Counted from the stretch's first letter, positions 24,489 through 33,283 are shown. The stretch is DNA of 60,079 nucleotides from Pseudomonas fluorescens (GCF_902497855.1 NZ_CABVHU010000029.1:1-60079), one strand, 5' to 3'. The notes: generated by a model from the letters alone, not told the origin. A program made the numbers and translations.

Positions 24489-27071
24489 TCAAACCCTGCT
24501 CTTGCTGTCTGTATTTTTCCTGGCCTTCACCAACAAGTTGAAGGCGTCAGTATCAAGTGGCCGACTTAGTAAAAAGCCTTGGCCTTCATCGCACGACACC
24601 GCTTGCAGCAACCTCAAGTGTTCGGCGGTTTCAATCCCTTCTGCCGTGACAGTGAGTGATAACGCGCGGCCCAGGCCCACAATCGCCTGGATGATGGACT
24701 CATCATCACTTTCAACCAGATTGTTTAGAAAGCTGCGGTCTATCTTCAGGCCATCGAAGGGAAAGCTCCGCAAATAACTCAGTGAAGAATACCCCGTGCC
24801 GAAGTCATCCATGGCGATGCGCACGCCAAGGCGCTTCAATGTACGCATTAGCTCCAGCGCGCCGGGGGCGTCTTCGAGCATGACGTTTTCAGTAATCTCC
24901 AATTCTACCCGAGAAGGCGCGATTCCCGAGTGGTGCAGTGCTTTCTGCACGCGCTCTATCAGATTGCCTCGCTTGAATTCGCTAGGTGAAAGATTGATTG
25001 ATACAAACAAATGTTCCGGCCACCGGGCGGCGCAACGGCAGGCGGTGTTGATGACCCAGTCACTCAAGGAAAGAATCAGCCCGGATTCTTCAGCAATGGG
25101 GATGAACGTATCGGGAGGTATCAGACCGCGCTCAGGATGTTGCCACCGTACCAACGCTTCGGCGCCGACCATCTGCCCGTCCGAGATACGATAACGCGGC
25201 TGGAAATGGAGTCGAAGTTCTCCATGCTTGATTGCGAAGCGCAGATCACTTTCCAGACGACGCCGCTCAATGATGCGGGCGTTCATATCCCCCGCATAGA
25301 ATCGCCAGGTATTGCGACCGCCAGCCTTGGCTTCGTACAACGCGATATCGGCATAACGTAGCAGCTCGGTCGCCTCGCAAGCGTCATTGGGCGCCATGGC
25401 GATGCCGATACTGGCGCTGACAAACACTTCTTGTTCATTGATCTGTATCGGCTGCTCGATGGTCTCGATAAGACGGCGACACAGCGCCTCGACTTCCTCC
25501 TGGGAACTGACATCGGTGAGTATCAGTACAAATTCGTCCCCCCCTACCCGAGCGACAAGATCTCCGTGGCGAACACAATCCGCCAGGCGGCTCGACACTT
25601 GGTTAAGCACCAGATCACCTGCAGCATGCCCTAGCAGGTCATTCACCGGCTTGAATCGATCCAGGTCCAGGCTGAGCATGACCAAGGGTTGCTCTACTGT
25701 CGGCATGGCTTTGAGCTTGCCATCAAGAAACTCCTGTAGTCGTGTCCGGTTGGGAAGTCCGGTCAGTGCATCATGTTGTGAAAGGAATTCGATTCGCCGC
25801 CGGGCTTCAACCTCCTCCGTGACGTCGGTTGCCGTGCCCCGGAATCCTCCTCTGGCCATTGCTCTCGCCGAAAGACGGGTGATCCGCTCCTGGCCGTTTG
25901 TATCGACATAGCGACACTGGACACTGATATCCGGACGACGGTTTGGAATACTGAGCCACTGCGATAATGTGCCGAGTTCCGTGCGCAGCAGAGCATCCAT
26001 CGCCGCACCAATCCAGGCCTCCCTGGAAAGGCCCGTGACAGCTTCAAACCGCTCGGATAAATAAGTGAAGCACCAGCTTCCGTCCATTTCCCATACCCAA
26101 TCCGAGCTGGCTTCGACAACATCGCGAAAGCGCGCCTCACTGGTGGCGAGGTCGGCCTGACTGCTTCGCAGCGATGAATAGCTGGCGTCCAGCGCCTGCG
26201 CGGCGGCAGTCGTGCGACGCAAGATGACCAAAGTCATCAGGCACACCAACAGCGCAGCGATGCCCACCAGGGGCAAACCCAGCGCCAGTAATTGCAGACC
26301 TGGTTTGTGCGGACTCCAGCGCAAACTGCCTGCTGCACCGGTCTCGCCCAAGGGGTAAACAGACACCAGGGGGATTTCGTCGGGAGTGGCCAGGTGCAGG
26401 CCATCTACCCCAAAATCCCGGCCTATCGTTGCGAGCTTGGCGCTGTCCAGAATGTCGACGAAAATCAACACCGATGCCGACCTGTCATCCGCCATGACCG
26501 TCGGATCGGTTCCCGGCGTAATCGCAGCGGCAGCGACCAGGGCTGGTACGCCTCCAACATTGATGAAGGTAGTGGTCGGCGTTTCGGTTTCCGCGCCCTC
26601 ACGGGCCTTTTCAAGAATCCCGTCGATGGACTGCTCGAGCCATTGTTCGACTTCAACTGACGCCATCTCACCCTTGACCACGGAATAAACGGTGCGGTTG
26701 ACATCGTTGACGACAAATACGCCCTGAAATCCAAAGTCGGTGAAAAGTGTCGGCCCGACATTTTGTCGTACGTACGCCCAGTCCGCGTCTACCTCACTAT
26801 GCAAGTGCTTGTAGGCATCCCCCCAAAACGCGTAATCCTTGACGGTCGAGCGCAGGGATTTTTCCAAGGATTCCACGGCCTTTTTCGTGTAGAACGCGCT
26901 GTCGACCTCCTTCGCTTGATCCAGATTGTGCGCAACATAAACCAGTGAACAGCAGGCGAGTAAGAACACCCCGGCCAAAAGACCCACAAACTTGAACAGC
27001 GAGGCGCGGGTCAGGGCCACGCTTGAGCGATTGGTGGGAGAAATAAGGATAGGGGGGAGATCGTTAGGCAT
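24489..27071 (-). CDS. CHASE4-PAS-GGDEF-EAL membrane protein (cyclic-di-GMP turnover)
   Basis: This 860-residue protein has a membrane helix (about 23-48), a periplasmic CHASE4 sensor (about 60-250, with YAFWGDAYKHL), a second helix (about 262-285), a PAS domain (about 315-430, VVEASSDWVWEMDGSWCF), a GGDEF domain (about 440-600) with an intact GGDEF in RVGGDEFV, and an EAL domain (about 615-855) with AEALVRW and DDFGTGYSS. Catalytic motifs for both synthesis and breakdown are present, so the net activity cannot be read. The start MPNDLPPIL lacks a strong ribosome binding site. It is the first gene right of the R3b/DUF6124 junction and seems unlinked to its neighbours. Confidence 0.9.
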   Translation of the reverse strand: MPNDLPPILISPTNRSSVALTRASLFKFVGLLAGVFLLACCSLVYVAHNLDQAKEVDSAFYTKKAVESLEKSLRSTVKDYAFWGDAYKHLHSEVDADWAYVRQNVGPTLFTDFGFQGVFVVNDVNRTVYSVVKGEMASVEVEQWLEQSIDGILEKAREGAETETPTTTFINVGGVPALVAAAAITPGTDPTVMADDRSASVLIFVDILDSAKLATIGRDFGVDGLHLATPDEIPLVSVYPLGETGAAGSLRWSPHKPGLQLLALGLPLVGIAALLVCLMTLVILRRTTAAAQALDASYSSLRSSQADLATSEARFRDVVEASSDWVWEMDGSWCFTYLSERFEAVTGLSREAWIGAAMDALLRTELGTLSQWLSIPNRRPDISVQCRYVDTNGQERITRLSARAMARGGFRGTATDVTEEVEARRRIEFLSQHDALTGLPNRTRLQEFLDGKLKAMPTVEQPLVMLSLDLDRFKPVNDLLGHAAGDLVLNQVSSRLADCVRHGDLVARVGGDEFVLILTDVSSQEEVEALCRRLIETIEQPIQINEQEVFVSASIGIAMAPNDACEATELLRYADIALYEAKAGGRNTWRFYAGDMNARIIERRRLESDLRFAIKHGELRLHFQPRYRISDGQMVGAEALVRWQHPERGLIPPDTFIPIAEESGLILSLSDWVINTACRCAARWPEHLFVSINLSPSEFKRGNLIERVQKALHHSGIAPSRVELEITENVMLEDAPGALELMRTLKRLGVRIAMDDFGTGYSSLSYLRSFPFDGLKIDRSFLNNLVESDDESIIQAIVGLGRALSLTVTAEGIETAEHLRLLQAVSCDEGQGFLLSRPLDTDAFNLLVKARKNTDSKSRV

Positions 27072-27080
27072 AAGTTCCCG

Positions 27081-27278
27081 CTAGTCGATGAGGCCAGTCA
27101 TTTGCATACCGGGGTATCGGCCGTCGACGGGAAATAGTGAGCGTCCGTACGTCGCACCAAGCTGGCCTGCCAAGGCCTCCGCGTGACTTACGTCCTTGAC
27201 AAGCCGATCGAGAAAAAAAACCAAGCTGCCTACCTCGGACGAAATCGCACGAGCCAATACCCGAGGGTAGCGTCGCAT
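27081..27278 (-). CDS. Short frame upstream of the GGDEF-EAL gene, possible globin-like remnant
   Basis: A 65-codon frame MRRYPRVLARAISSEVG to PGMQMTGLID ends 9 bp before the GGDEF-EAL start. The segment with FLDRLVKDVSHAEALAGQLG resembles the region around helices F-G of bacterial globins, where a valine/leucine-rich helix is followed by a short D-x-E-AL-LG stretch and GxxYG. The proximal histidine is not visible. It may be a remnant or a leader peptide; it could equally be chance. Confidence 0.25.
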   Translation of the reverse strand: MRRYPRVLARAISSEVGSLVFFLDRLVKDVSHAEALAGQLGATYGRSLFPVDGRYPGMQMTGLID

Positions 27279-27308
27279 CGAGTAACGGCTTCCATTTAAA
27301 GCAGGCAG

Positions 27309-28283
27309 CTATCGGCTCAAAGACTCCATAGGAGATCCCCGGCTGGCACCGGGCGGGCGGCCAGTGATGCGTTTGAAAGCACGACTGAAGGCGGCTTGGG
27401 AGGTATAACCGAGGTTCTGCGCCACGGTTTCGATGGGGAGCCTGTCCTGGATCAGCCACTGACTGGCGAGGCGCATCCTCAACTCGGTGGCATAGCGTAG
27501 TGGCGGCGTACCAATTGTTGCCTGGAAGCGTTCCGCAAAGACGGAGCGCGATGAATTGCACTCCTCTGCCAACTCAGACACTGTCCAATTGCGGCCCGGG
27601 TGGCGATGGAGCGCCAGAATTGCACGGGCCAGCCTGGGGTCACGCAACGCTGCGACCAAGCCCGACGCATAGTCACAGCCACATTCAACCCAACCCCGTA
27701 CGATCATCGCCGCGACCACATCGGCGAGACGCGCAAGAATCCCGGCGAAGCCGATGCGGCCGGAGCAGATTTCTCCTTTCATTGCGGCAAGGATCGGCAT
27801 GAGCCCAGGGTAACGATCGCTCGTGGCATCGACGGCCATCAGGCCCGGCATCAAAGGCCCCAGCCCCTGCATTCCGCCAAGATCGAACTGCATGCAGCCG
27901 TAAAAAACAATGGCGCTGGGAATGGCACTGGTTGTAGGGCACAGGTTGACGGCGCTGACTGTGTCACCCAAAGGAGCCGACTCGAAGCAGCTGATATCTT
28001 GGGTCGGTTCCCCCGGGCTGGACAGAAGCTGATGCGCCGCGCCCTGCGGCAGGAACACCGCATTCCCTGCCGACAATTCATGCAGCACGCCATCTTCCGT
28101 GCGCAGCACAGCAGAGCCGACAGCGAGATAGTGAAAGTAGGCATGTCCAGGCCGGGCGTTCAAGCTTATGCCGAACGAAGGACCGGTTTGGATGCGACGG
28201 TACTGGACACCACGCAGGCGCATGCCGGTCAGTAATTCGCTGATGAGTTCGGAGGAAAGGGCGAAATGCTCTGACATGTTCAT
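27309..28283 (-). CDS. AraC family regulator with cupin-6-type sensor domain
   Basis: This 324-residue regulator has an N-terminal cupin domain (about 25-190, HAYFHYLAVGSAVLRTEDG, SAGNAVFLPQGAAHQLLS) and a C-terminal AraC pair of helix-turn-helices (about 225-310, WTVSELAEECNSSRSVFAERF; IETVAQNLGYTSQAAFSRAF). It is divergent from an MFS exporter gene at 28384, a very common arrangement in which the regulator controls the transporter. Two in-frame ATGs two codons apart are possible starts. The gap contains TTGACGC/GCGTCAA arms that could be its site. Confidence 0.85.
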   Translation of the reverse strand: MNMSEHFALSSELISELLTGMRLRGVQYRRIQTGPSFGISLNARPGHAYFHYLAVGSAVLRTEDGVLHELSAGNAVFLPQGAAHQLLSSPGEPTQDISCFESAPLGDTVSAVNLCPTTSAIPSAIVFYGCMQFDLGGMQGLGPLMPGLMAVDATSDRYPGLMPILAAMKGEICSGRIGFAGILARLADVVAAMIVRGWVECGCDYASGLVAALRDPRLARAILALHRHPGRNWTVSELAEECNSSRSVFAERFQATIGTPPLRYATELRMRLASQWLIQDRLPIETVAQNLGYTSQAAFSRAFKRITGRPPGASRGSPMESLSR

Positions 28284-28335
28284 TCCGGGGTTTTGATCAA
28301 TAACTACAGACGCTCCATCATAGATCATCCTGATC

Positions 28336-28364
28336 TTGACGCATAGACTTTGGGCTCGCGTCAA
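28336..28364. promoter_or_regulatory. Inverted repeat in the AraC/MFS divergent gap
   Basis: TTGACGC (28336-28342) and GCGTCAA (28358-28364) are 7-bp arms with a 15-bp spacer, 20 bp upstream of the MFS start. It may be an operator for the cupin-AraC regulator. AraC proteins usually prefer direct repeats, so this is tentative. Confidence 0.4.
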
Positions 28365-28383
28365 TTTTAGGGAGATATTTATA

Positions 28384-29634
28384 ATGAATAGCAGCGTGTG
28401 TGACCCCGGATCCGATACCGATTATGGCCGTTTTGATGATGTAGAACCGAAGATACCGGCGTGGATGGCGGTATTCTCGCTGGCAATGGGCGTGTTCGGA
28501 TTGTTGACGGCCGAGTACCTTCCGGCCAGTCTGCTGACCCCCATGGCCACCGACCTGGGTGTATCCGAAGCTATCGCGGGACAAGCGGTGACGGTGACCG
28601 CCGTCGTGGCACTATTTGCTGGATTGCTGGTGCCAGGCTTCACGCGAACGCTTGACCGACGCACAGTGCTTTTGGGGTTTTCAGTCCTCATGATTGCATC
28701 CAACCTGCTGGTTGCCTTGTCGTCCAGCATATGGGTGCTAATGGTAATGCGCGTTCTGCTGGGGGTGGCACTGGGTGGTTTTTGGTGCATGGCCGCGGCC
28801 GTCGCAATGCGTTTGGTCCCAGCCTCGCTGCTTCCCCGCGCGCTGTCGATTATTTTCAGTGGTATTGCAGTAGGAACGGTCGTCGCGGTCCCACTCGGTA
28901 GTTACCTTGGCGGACTGTACGGCTGGCGCTCCGCTTTCCTTGCAGCTGCGGCCGTGGGCGGCATTACCCTGCTCTTCCAGTGGTTCACTCTGCCACAAAT
29001 GGCGCCGCGCAGTCCGGCACGACTCAGAACTGTGCTGGACGTGCTCATGCGTCCCGGCATTGCCATCGGCATGTTTGGCTGTGTACTTGCACACACAGGC
29101 CATTTCGCACTGTTCACCTATATCCGTCCATTCCTGGAAAGCACCACCGGCGTTAATACCGATGGGCTCGCCCTTATGTTGCTGGGATTCGGGGTCGCAA
29201 ACTTTGTCGGCACGATGCTGACCGGGTGGCTGATTGCGCGGAGTCTGCGCGTGACGCTGGCGTTTATGCCTGCGCTGGTGGGGCTGGCTGCGTTGGCTCT
29301 GGTGTTATTGCCTGCCTCAGTGCCGGGGCAAGCGTTGCTGGTTGCGTTTTGGGGATTGGCGTTCGGCGGCGTGCCAGTAGCGTGGTCCAACTGGGTAGCA
29401 CGTTCAGTGCCCGATCAGGCGGAAAGTGCGGGCGGGATGGTGGTGGCTGCGGTGCAGTCTTCTATCGCTGCTGGTGCCGCTGCGGGAGGCGCAATGTTTA
29501 GCTTCAGCGGCATTGCTGGCGTCTTTATCGCTGGCGGGACCGTGATGCTGCTGTCAGCGCTGCTGATTGCATGGCGCGTCAAACTCCAGCCGTCCCCTCT
29601 CGGCGAACCTACAGGTCTGGCGCTGCATCTTTAA
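28384..29634 (+). CDS. nepI: MFS exporter, NepI-like (purine ribonucleoside efflux type)
   Basis: This 416-residue transporter has twelve predicted helices and the MFS signature after helix 2-3 (TRTLDRRTVLLGFSVL). Stretches such as EYLPASLLTPMATDLGVSE and the following AGQAVTVTA, ALGGFWCMAAAVAMRLVP and FFTYIRP-like LFTYIRPFLE closely resemble the nucleoside exporter NepI and, less closely, AraJ. It would export purine ribonucleosides or similar compounds by proton antiport. AGGGAGA lies 8 bp before the ATG at 28384. The divergent AraC regulator probably controls it. Functional identity with NepI is a family-level inference. Confidence 0.7.
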   Translation: MNSSVCDPGSDTDYGRFDDVEPKIPAWMAVFSLAMGVFGLLTAEYLPASLLTPMATDLGVSEAIAGQAVTVTAVVALFAGLLVPGFTRTLDRRTVLLGFSVLMIASNLLVALSSSIWVLMVMRVLLGVALGGFWCMAAAVAMRLVPASLLPRALSIIFSGIAVGTVVAVPLGSYLGGLYGWRSAFLAAAAVGGITLLFQWFTLPQMAPRSPARLRTVLDVLMRPGIAIGMFGCVLAHTGHFALFTYIRPFLESTTGVNTDGLALMLLGFGVANFVGTMLTGWLIARSLRVTLAFMPALVGLAALALVLLPASVPGQALLVAFWGLAFGGVPVAWSNWVARSVPDQAESAGGMVVAAVQSSIAAGAAAGGAMFSFSGIAGVFIAGGTVMLLSALLIAWRVKLQPSPLGEPTGLALHL

Positions 29635-29681
29635 GGTGCCCATTACGCCCTACTGAAAATAGATCAGAAGGTGTAAACCTT

Positions 29682-29720
29682 ATTCAGGACGGAACAGGTG
29701 ACTAATTCAGGACGAACAGG
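29682..29720. repeat. Short direct repeat at the DUF3616 gene end
   Basis: ATTCAGGACGGAACAGGT (29682-29699) repeats the last codons of the DUF3616 gene, ATTCAGGACGAACAGGT (29704-29720), with one extra base. It looks like a small tandem duplication of the gene end beyond its stop codon. Confidence 0.75.
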
Positions 29721-30793
29721 TCCCCTTCCACATCCGTATCGCCGTGTTTACGACTCTGCGCCGCGGAGTCGTAGAGGATCAGCAAAACCTCCCCAGGCGG
29801 CTCACCCGTTTCGAACAGACACATGGCCTCGGCGTGATCGTTGCCTTGCCCGAAAGGCACCTCCAACACCTTCTCCAATTGATCCGTAAAGACCACGCTT
29901 TCCTTGTCCGACGCGAAACCGCCGCGCCAGCGCAAGACCGTTACCGGACCGTCCAGGTCCATGGTGGGACCCGCCAGGATCAGCAGATCGTCACCGCTAG
30001 TGCACAGGTCACGAAAGCCCAGGCCATTTAGCGCGAAGAAGTGCTTGCGGTAGCGGCATCCATCCGGACCGATCTTCTTGAGCACCAGCGTGTCAGTCGA
30101 GTCGTCGTTCGGCTCGGGCTCGATCTCCAGCAGCACAGCCCAGCCGCGAAGGACCGGGCCACGCAGCCCCAGCAGAAGGCGCGAGCCGATCACCGCCAAC
30201 CCTTCGATATCGAAGCCGTTGTCTTTACCCGGGAGACTCAGGAAGTCGCGCAGCTGAGGATCTTCAGCGATTGCCGCGGTCAGGTCGTTACCGACCTCGT
30301 TGCCATGTAGCTGCGCCGCCGTACGTCCATCGGCGTCCACGTTCCTGGCAAGTTCATAGCTGTCGTTCTGCTGTACCACAGGGATGCGGGCCAGCAGAAA
30401 GCGATTGCCGTCCGCCTCTACCGTCGATAGGCGCTTGATATTTTTCTTTGCAGAAGTGCCGGTCTCGGCATTCTTTCGCTTCAAACTATGGGAGCCCACC
30501 ACCCAGAGGTAACCACTGTCATGGGCATAGGCCAACCCCTCGATATCGATCTCGGCGTCTTGCTTCGGCAGGGGCAGGTCCAGATACTCCAGGAGCTGAA
30601 ACGATTGGTGCTCATCGCAATTTACGACGTCACCGGGAGCAGCATCCTGGATCTTCAGACGTTCCAGGCTCGTGGTTTCGTCATTGGCCACCCAAAGTGT
30701 GTCACCGATCTGCTGAGCGACCGACAGGCCATCGCGCAACGACGCAAACGCCGGATCAAAGCTCAATATCGCTGCATTGCTTCGGTCGCTCAT
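29702..30793 (-). CDS. DUF3616 domain protein (probable beta-propeller)
   Basis: This 363-residue protein has repeated motifs DIEGLAYAHDSGYLWVVGSHS and DIEGLAVIGSRLLLGLRGP, the hallmark of DUF3616, a family predicted to form a beta-propeller. No signal peptide is visible. GGAGACC precedes the start at 30793. Function is unknown; the acidic DxEG motifs may bind metal. It converges with the MFS gene and is separated from the Abi-like gene by a pobA fragment, so it seems independent of both. Confidence 0.75.
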   Translation of the reverse strand: MSDRSNAAILSFDPAFASLRDGLSVAQQIGDTLWVANDETTSLERLKIQDAAPGDVVNCDEHQSFQLLEYLDLPLPKQDAEIDIEGLAYAHDSGYLWVVGSHSLKRKNAETGTSAKKNIKRLSTVEADGNRFLLARIPVVQQNDSYELARNVDADGRTAAQLHGNEVGNDLTAAIAEDPQLRDFLSLPGKDNGFDIEGLAVIGSRLLLGLRGPVLRGWAVLLEIEPEPNDDSTDTLVLKKIGPDGCRYRKHFFALNGLGFRDLCTSGDDLLILAGPTMDLDGPVTVLRWRGGFASDKESVVFTDQLEKVLEVPFGQGNDHAEAMCLFETGEPPGEVLLILYDSAAQSRKHGDTDVEGDLFVLN

Positions 30794-30848
30794 GAGCGGT
30801 CTCCTGTCTTCGTGGCGCGCCGGTCTTTAACTATCAAGCATAGGCTGC

Positions 30849-30957
30849 TTACTCGACAGCTTCGTAAGGCAACCCCACATAGTTTTCCGCAATGTTGACC
30901 AACCCAGCGTGGGAGTTGAAGAAGTACTCACGAACAGCCTGCTGCAGGCTTCTGATC
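30849..30957 (-). pseudogene. pobA 3'-terminal fragment, copy d
   Basis: The minus strand encodes only the last 36 or so residues of PobA (REYFFNSHAGLVNIAENY, then GLPYEAVE). It shares the GCAGGCTTCT one-base insertion with copy a at 5079-5507, so these two derive from one ancestor. The left flank TCAAGC...GGCTGCTTAC also matches the region downstream of intact pobA, with a short deletion. Confidence 0.9.
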
Positions 30958-30973
30958 AAAAAATCTGCGATTA

Positions 30974-31639
30974 TCATGGCCGCTGGCCAAGCAAGGTGGT
31001 GACACTCTCAATTTTATCCAGCCACGATGCAGTGGTCGGACACCGCCAAGACACTAGCTTCCGCATCCGGGTGTAGTCCGCAGCAAGGTTCCTGGCGAAA
31101 ATTGGCTCATGGTGTGCTATTCGATTCCGAATACTCCGAACCCCGTCCAGTTCGTCATAAATCATCTGCCGGCATTGCTGAATTGTCAGCCCCGCAGGCA
31201 TGCCTGGGAATGAAGGCTTCAAATGGGGCAACCACAAACGATTGTCAAATCGTTGCGTGAAAAGCCGAACCCAAAAAGCAAATTTCAGCTCGGGAATTAC
31301 TGTATTAGTGTTCCCTGCACGGCCCTTCACCCTTGCAGCGCCTAGCTCTTTGCGCATGCTAAAACCTGACTTGGCATCTGGAAGACTTCGTTCAAAACCT
31401 GGAGACCATGGCCACTGGGGGCCGTAGACAGCACTTAGAACGTCCGAGACAGCGTTACGCACAGCAACCTCACAAGCCTGCTGGGGCAGCATGAACGCCC
31501 CGGATACCTCCGCGTTCCAGGCGTAAAGCGTGAGAGCCTGTCTTGTGTTCAACATATTTAGCGTGCGTGCATAGGTCCCAAGGCGCTCCTTGGATAGCAC
31601 TTTTTCGACGGCTTGAGCGTCAGCAGCAGAAATTGGCAC
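30974..31639 (-). CDS. Abi-like / HEPN-type protein, candidate phage-exclusion gene
   Basis: This 221-residue protein matches Abi-type proteins. It has ERLGTYARTLN near the N-terminus, a conserved aromatic core with LKFAFWVRLFTQRFDNRLW, and a C-terminal IRNRIAHHEPIF that contains the R-x4-H motif of HEPN RNases. Such proteins can cut RNA and halt growth on phage infection. The GTG at 31639 has AAGGAGAG 5 bp upstream. It stands alone between two pobA-derived sequences, with a bidirectional terminator 120 bp behind its start. No antitoxin partner is visible, which is usual for this family. Confidence 0.75.
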   Translation of the reverse strand: MPISAADAQAVEKVLSKERLGTYARTLNMLNTRQALTLYAWNAEVSGAFMLPQQACEVAVRNAVSDVLSAVYGPQWPWSPGFERSLPDAKSGFSMRKELGAARVKGRAGNTNTVIPELKFAFWVRLFTQRFDNRLWLPHLKPSFPGMPAGLTIQQCRQMIYDELDGVRSIRNRIAHHEPIFARNLAADYTRMRKLVSWRCPTTASWLDKIESVTTLLGQRP

Positions 31640-31755
31640 TCAACTCTCCTTGATGTTGCTATTCAACTATCTGTTGACTTGATCAAATATGATCAATAGG
31701 ATTGACCTACTCGCTCTGGGACTCGTTGGTGAAAACCTCCCCCCGGAGACATGCG

Positions 31756-31788
31756 AAAAAGAAGGCTCACCGAAAGGTGGGCCTTTTT
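31756..31788. terminator. Bidirectional rho-independent terminator
   Basis: An A-run followed by GGCTCACC-GAAA-GGTGGGCC (one T-G pair) and then TTTTT forms a strong hairpin with an A-tract on the left and T-tract on the right, so it can work in both directions. No intact gene now ends directly at it, suggesting the gene it served was removed. Confidence 0.8.
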
Positions 31789-31950
31789 CGTGTCTGGTCT
31801 AATAATCCTCCGCACGAATCCTAACATGCAAGGCAGCAAAAAGACCGAGGATAGCCCGGCCTTACGGTGTTTTCTGCTTTTAACGGAAATTGAGAGAGGG
31901 GGCGTATAGGGGGTAAGTGATGTCCTTTGCGAAGGGCTGCTTTGGGTCGA

Positions 31951-32068
31951 CAGTTGGCACCCATAAACCGCAGGGCGAAAGCTTTGAAATGCGCAATTCG
32001 GCGTCGAGCAAAGTCTCATGCTGCTATGCCGAAGCATTCCCCACGTCCGCTGAGGACGGCCTCGCTTG
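31951..32068. repeat. Repeat R3, copy c
   Basis: This copy runs from CGACAGTTGGCACCCATAAA through GTCGAGCAAAGTCTCATGC to GAGGACGGCCTCGCTTGG. It then joins the pobA-downstream sequence TCAAGCCC, so the R1 and DUF6124 parts of the unit are absent next to the intact pobA. From 31640 to 31950 only the terminator is recognisable. Confidence 0.75.
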
Positions 32069-32095
32069 GTCAAGCCCTCCTACCCTATCGGCTGC

Positions 32096-33283
32096 TTACT
32101 CGACTTCCTCGTAAGGCAACCCCACATAGTTCTCCGCAATGTTGACCAACCCTGCGTGCGAGTTGAAAAAGTACTCACGATCAGCCTGCTGCATCTTCTG
32201 ATCCCACGCATCTTTATGCTCGCCAAAATCATGCAGCAGGTTGGTCATGAACCAGCTGAAACGCTCGCCTTTCCAGACACGGCGCAGGGCCAGTTCGGAG
32301 TATTTCTCCAGCAAGTCGGTGCGGCCTTCCTGGTAGACCTTGACCAGGATGCGATACAGGTAGTGCACGTCGGAGGCTGCCAGGTTCAAGCCTTTGGCGC
32401 CGGTCGGTGGCACGATGTGCGCGGCGTCGCCGACCAGGAACAGCTTGCCATACTGCATCGGCTCGACCACGGAGCTGCGCAGCGGTGCGATGCTCTTTTC
32501 CAGCGACGGACCGGTCACCAGCCTGTCGGCGACGTCTTGCGGCAGGCGGGCCTTGAGTTCATCCCAGAAGCGCTCATCGGACCACTGTTCGACCTTGTCG
32601 GTCAGCGGCACTTGCAGGTAGTAACGGCTACGGGTCAGGGAGCGCTGGCTGCACAGGACGAAGCCGCGGTCGTGGTGGGCGTAAATCAGTTCATGGTTGA
32701 CCGGTGGGGTATCGGACAACAGGCCCAGCCAGCCGAACGGATAGACTCGCTCGTAGTGCGTGAGCACGTCTGCGGGAATGCTCTGTCGTGCAATACCGTG
32801 GAAGCCGTCGCAACCGGCGATGTAGTCGCAATCGATCCGGTGGGTTTCGCCATTTTTTTCGTAGGTGACGTAAGGGATTTCACCCTTCATGTCGTGGGGC
32901 TGCACGTTCTCGGCCGAGTAGATGGCCGGGGCGCCGTTGGCGGTGCGGGCCTCCATCAGGTCACGGGTGAGTTCGGTCTGGCCATACACCATGACGGTCT
33001 TGCCGCCGGTGAGCGTTTTCAGGTCGACATGGATGCGCTTGCCGGCCACTTGCAACTCGACACCCTCGTGGACCAGGCCTTCGGCATCCATGCGTTCGTG
33101 GACGCCGGCTTCGCGCAGCAGGTCGATGGTGCCTTGCTCGAGGACACCGGCACGAATGCGGCTGAGGATGTAGTCCGGCGTCTGGCGTTCGACGATGACG
33201 TTGTCGATGCCGGCGCGATGCAGCAGTTGACCGAGCAAGAGGCCGGACGGGCCGGAGCCGATGATGGCGACTTGGGTTTTCAT
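32096..33283 (-). CDS. pobA: 4-hydroxybenzoate 3-monooxygenase (PobA)
   Basis: This 395-residue FAD/NADPH hydroxylase converts 4-hydroxybenzoate to protocatechuate in the cytoplasm. It has the dinucleotide motif GSGPSG (residues 9-14), the DG motif in DYIAGCDGFHG, the GD motif in FLVGDAAHIVPPTGAKG and the normal family length and C-terminus. It is divergent from pobR, the usual arrangement, and would take the 4-hydroxybenzoate made by the pch operon downstream. A 26-bp hairpin-like inverted repeat lies just upstream of its start. Three partial copies of its 3' half occur at 5079-5507, 9020-9351 and 30849-30957. Confidence 0.97.
   Translation of the reverse strand: MKTQVAIIGSGPSGLLLGQLLHRAGIDNVIVERQTPDYILSRIRAGVLEQGTIDLLREAGVHERMDAEGLVHEGVELQVAGKRIHVDLKTLTGGKTVMVYGQTELTRDLMEARTANGAPAIYSAENVQPHDMKGEIPYVTYEKNGETHRIDCDYIAGCDGFHGIARQSIPADVLTHYERVYPFGWLGLLSDTPPVNHELIYAHHDRGFVLCSQRSLTRSRYYLQVPLTDKVEQWSDERFWDELKARLPQDVADRLVTGPSLEKSIAPLRSSVVEPMQYGKLFLVGDAAHIVPPTGAKGLNLAASDVHYLYRILVKVYQEGRTDLLEKYSELALRRVWKGERFSWFMTNLLHDFGEHKDAWDQKMQQADREYFFNSHAGLVNIAENYVGLPYEEVE

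Noticed and set aside
31640..31950. tRNA or integrase att site beside pobA
   Set aside because: I looked for a tRNA 3' end or integrase gene that would explain the insertions near pobA and saw neither; only a terminator is recognisable.
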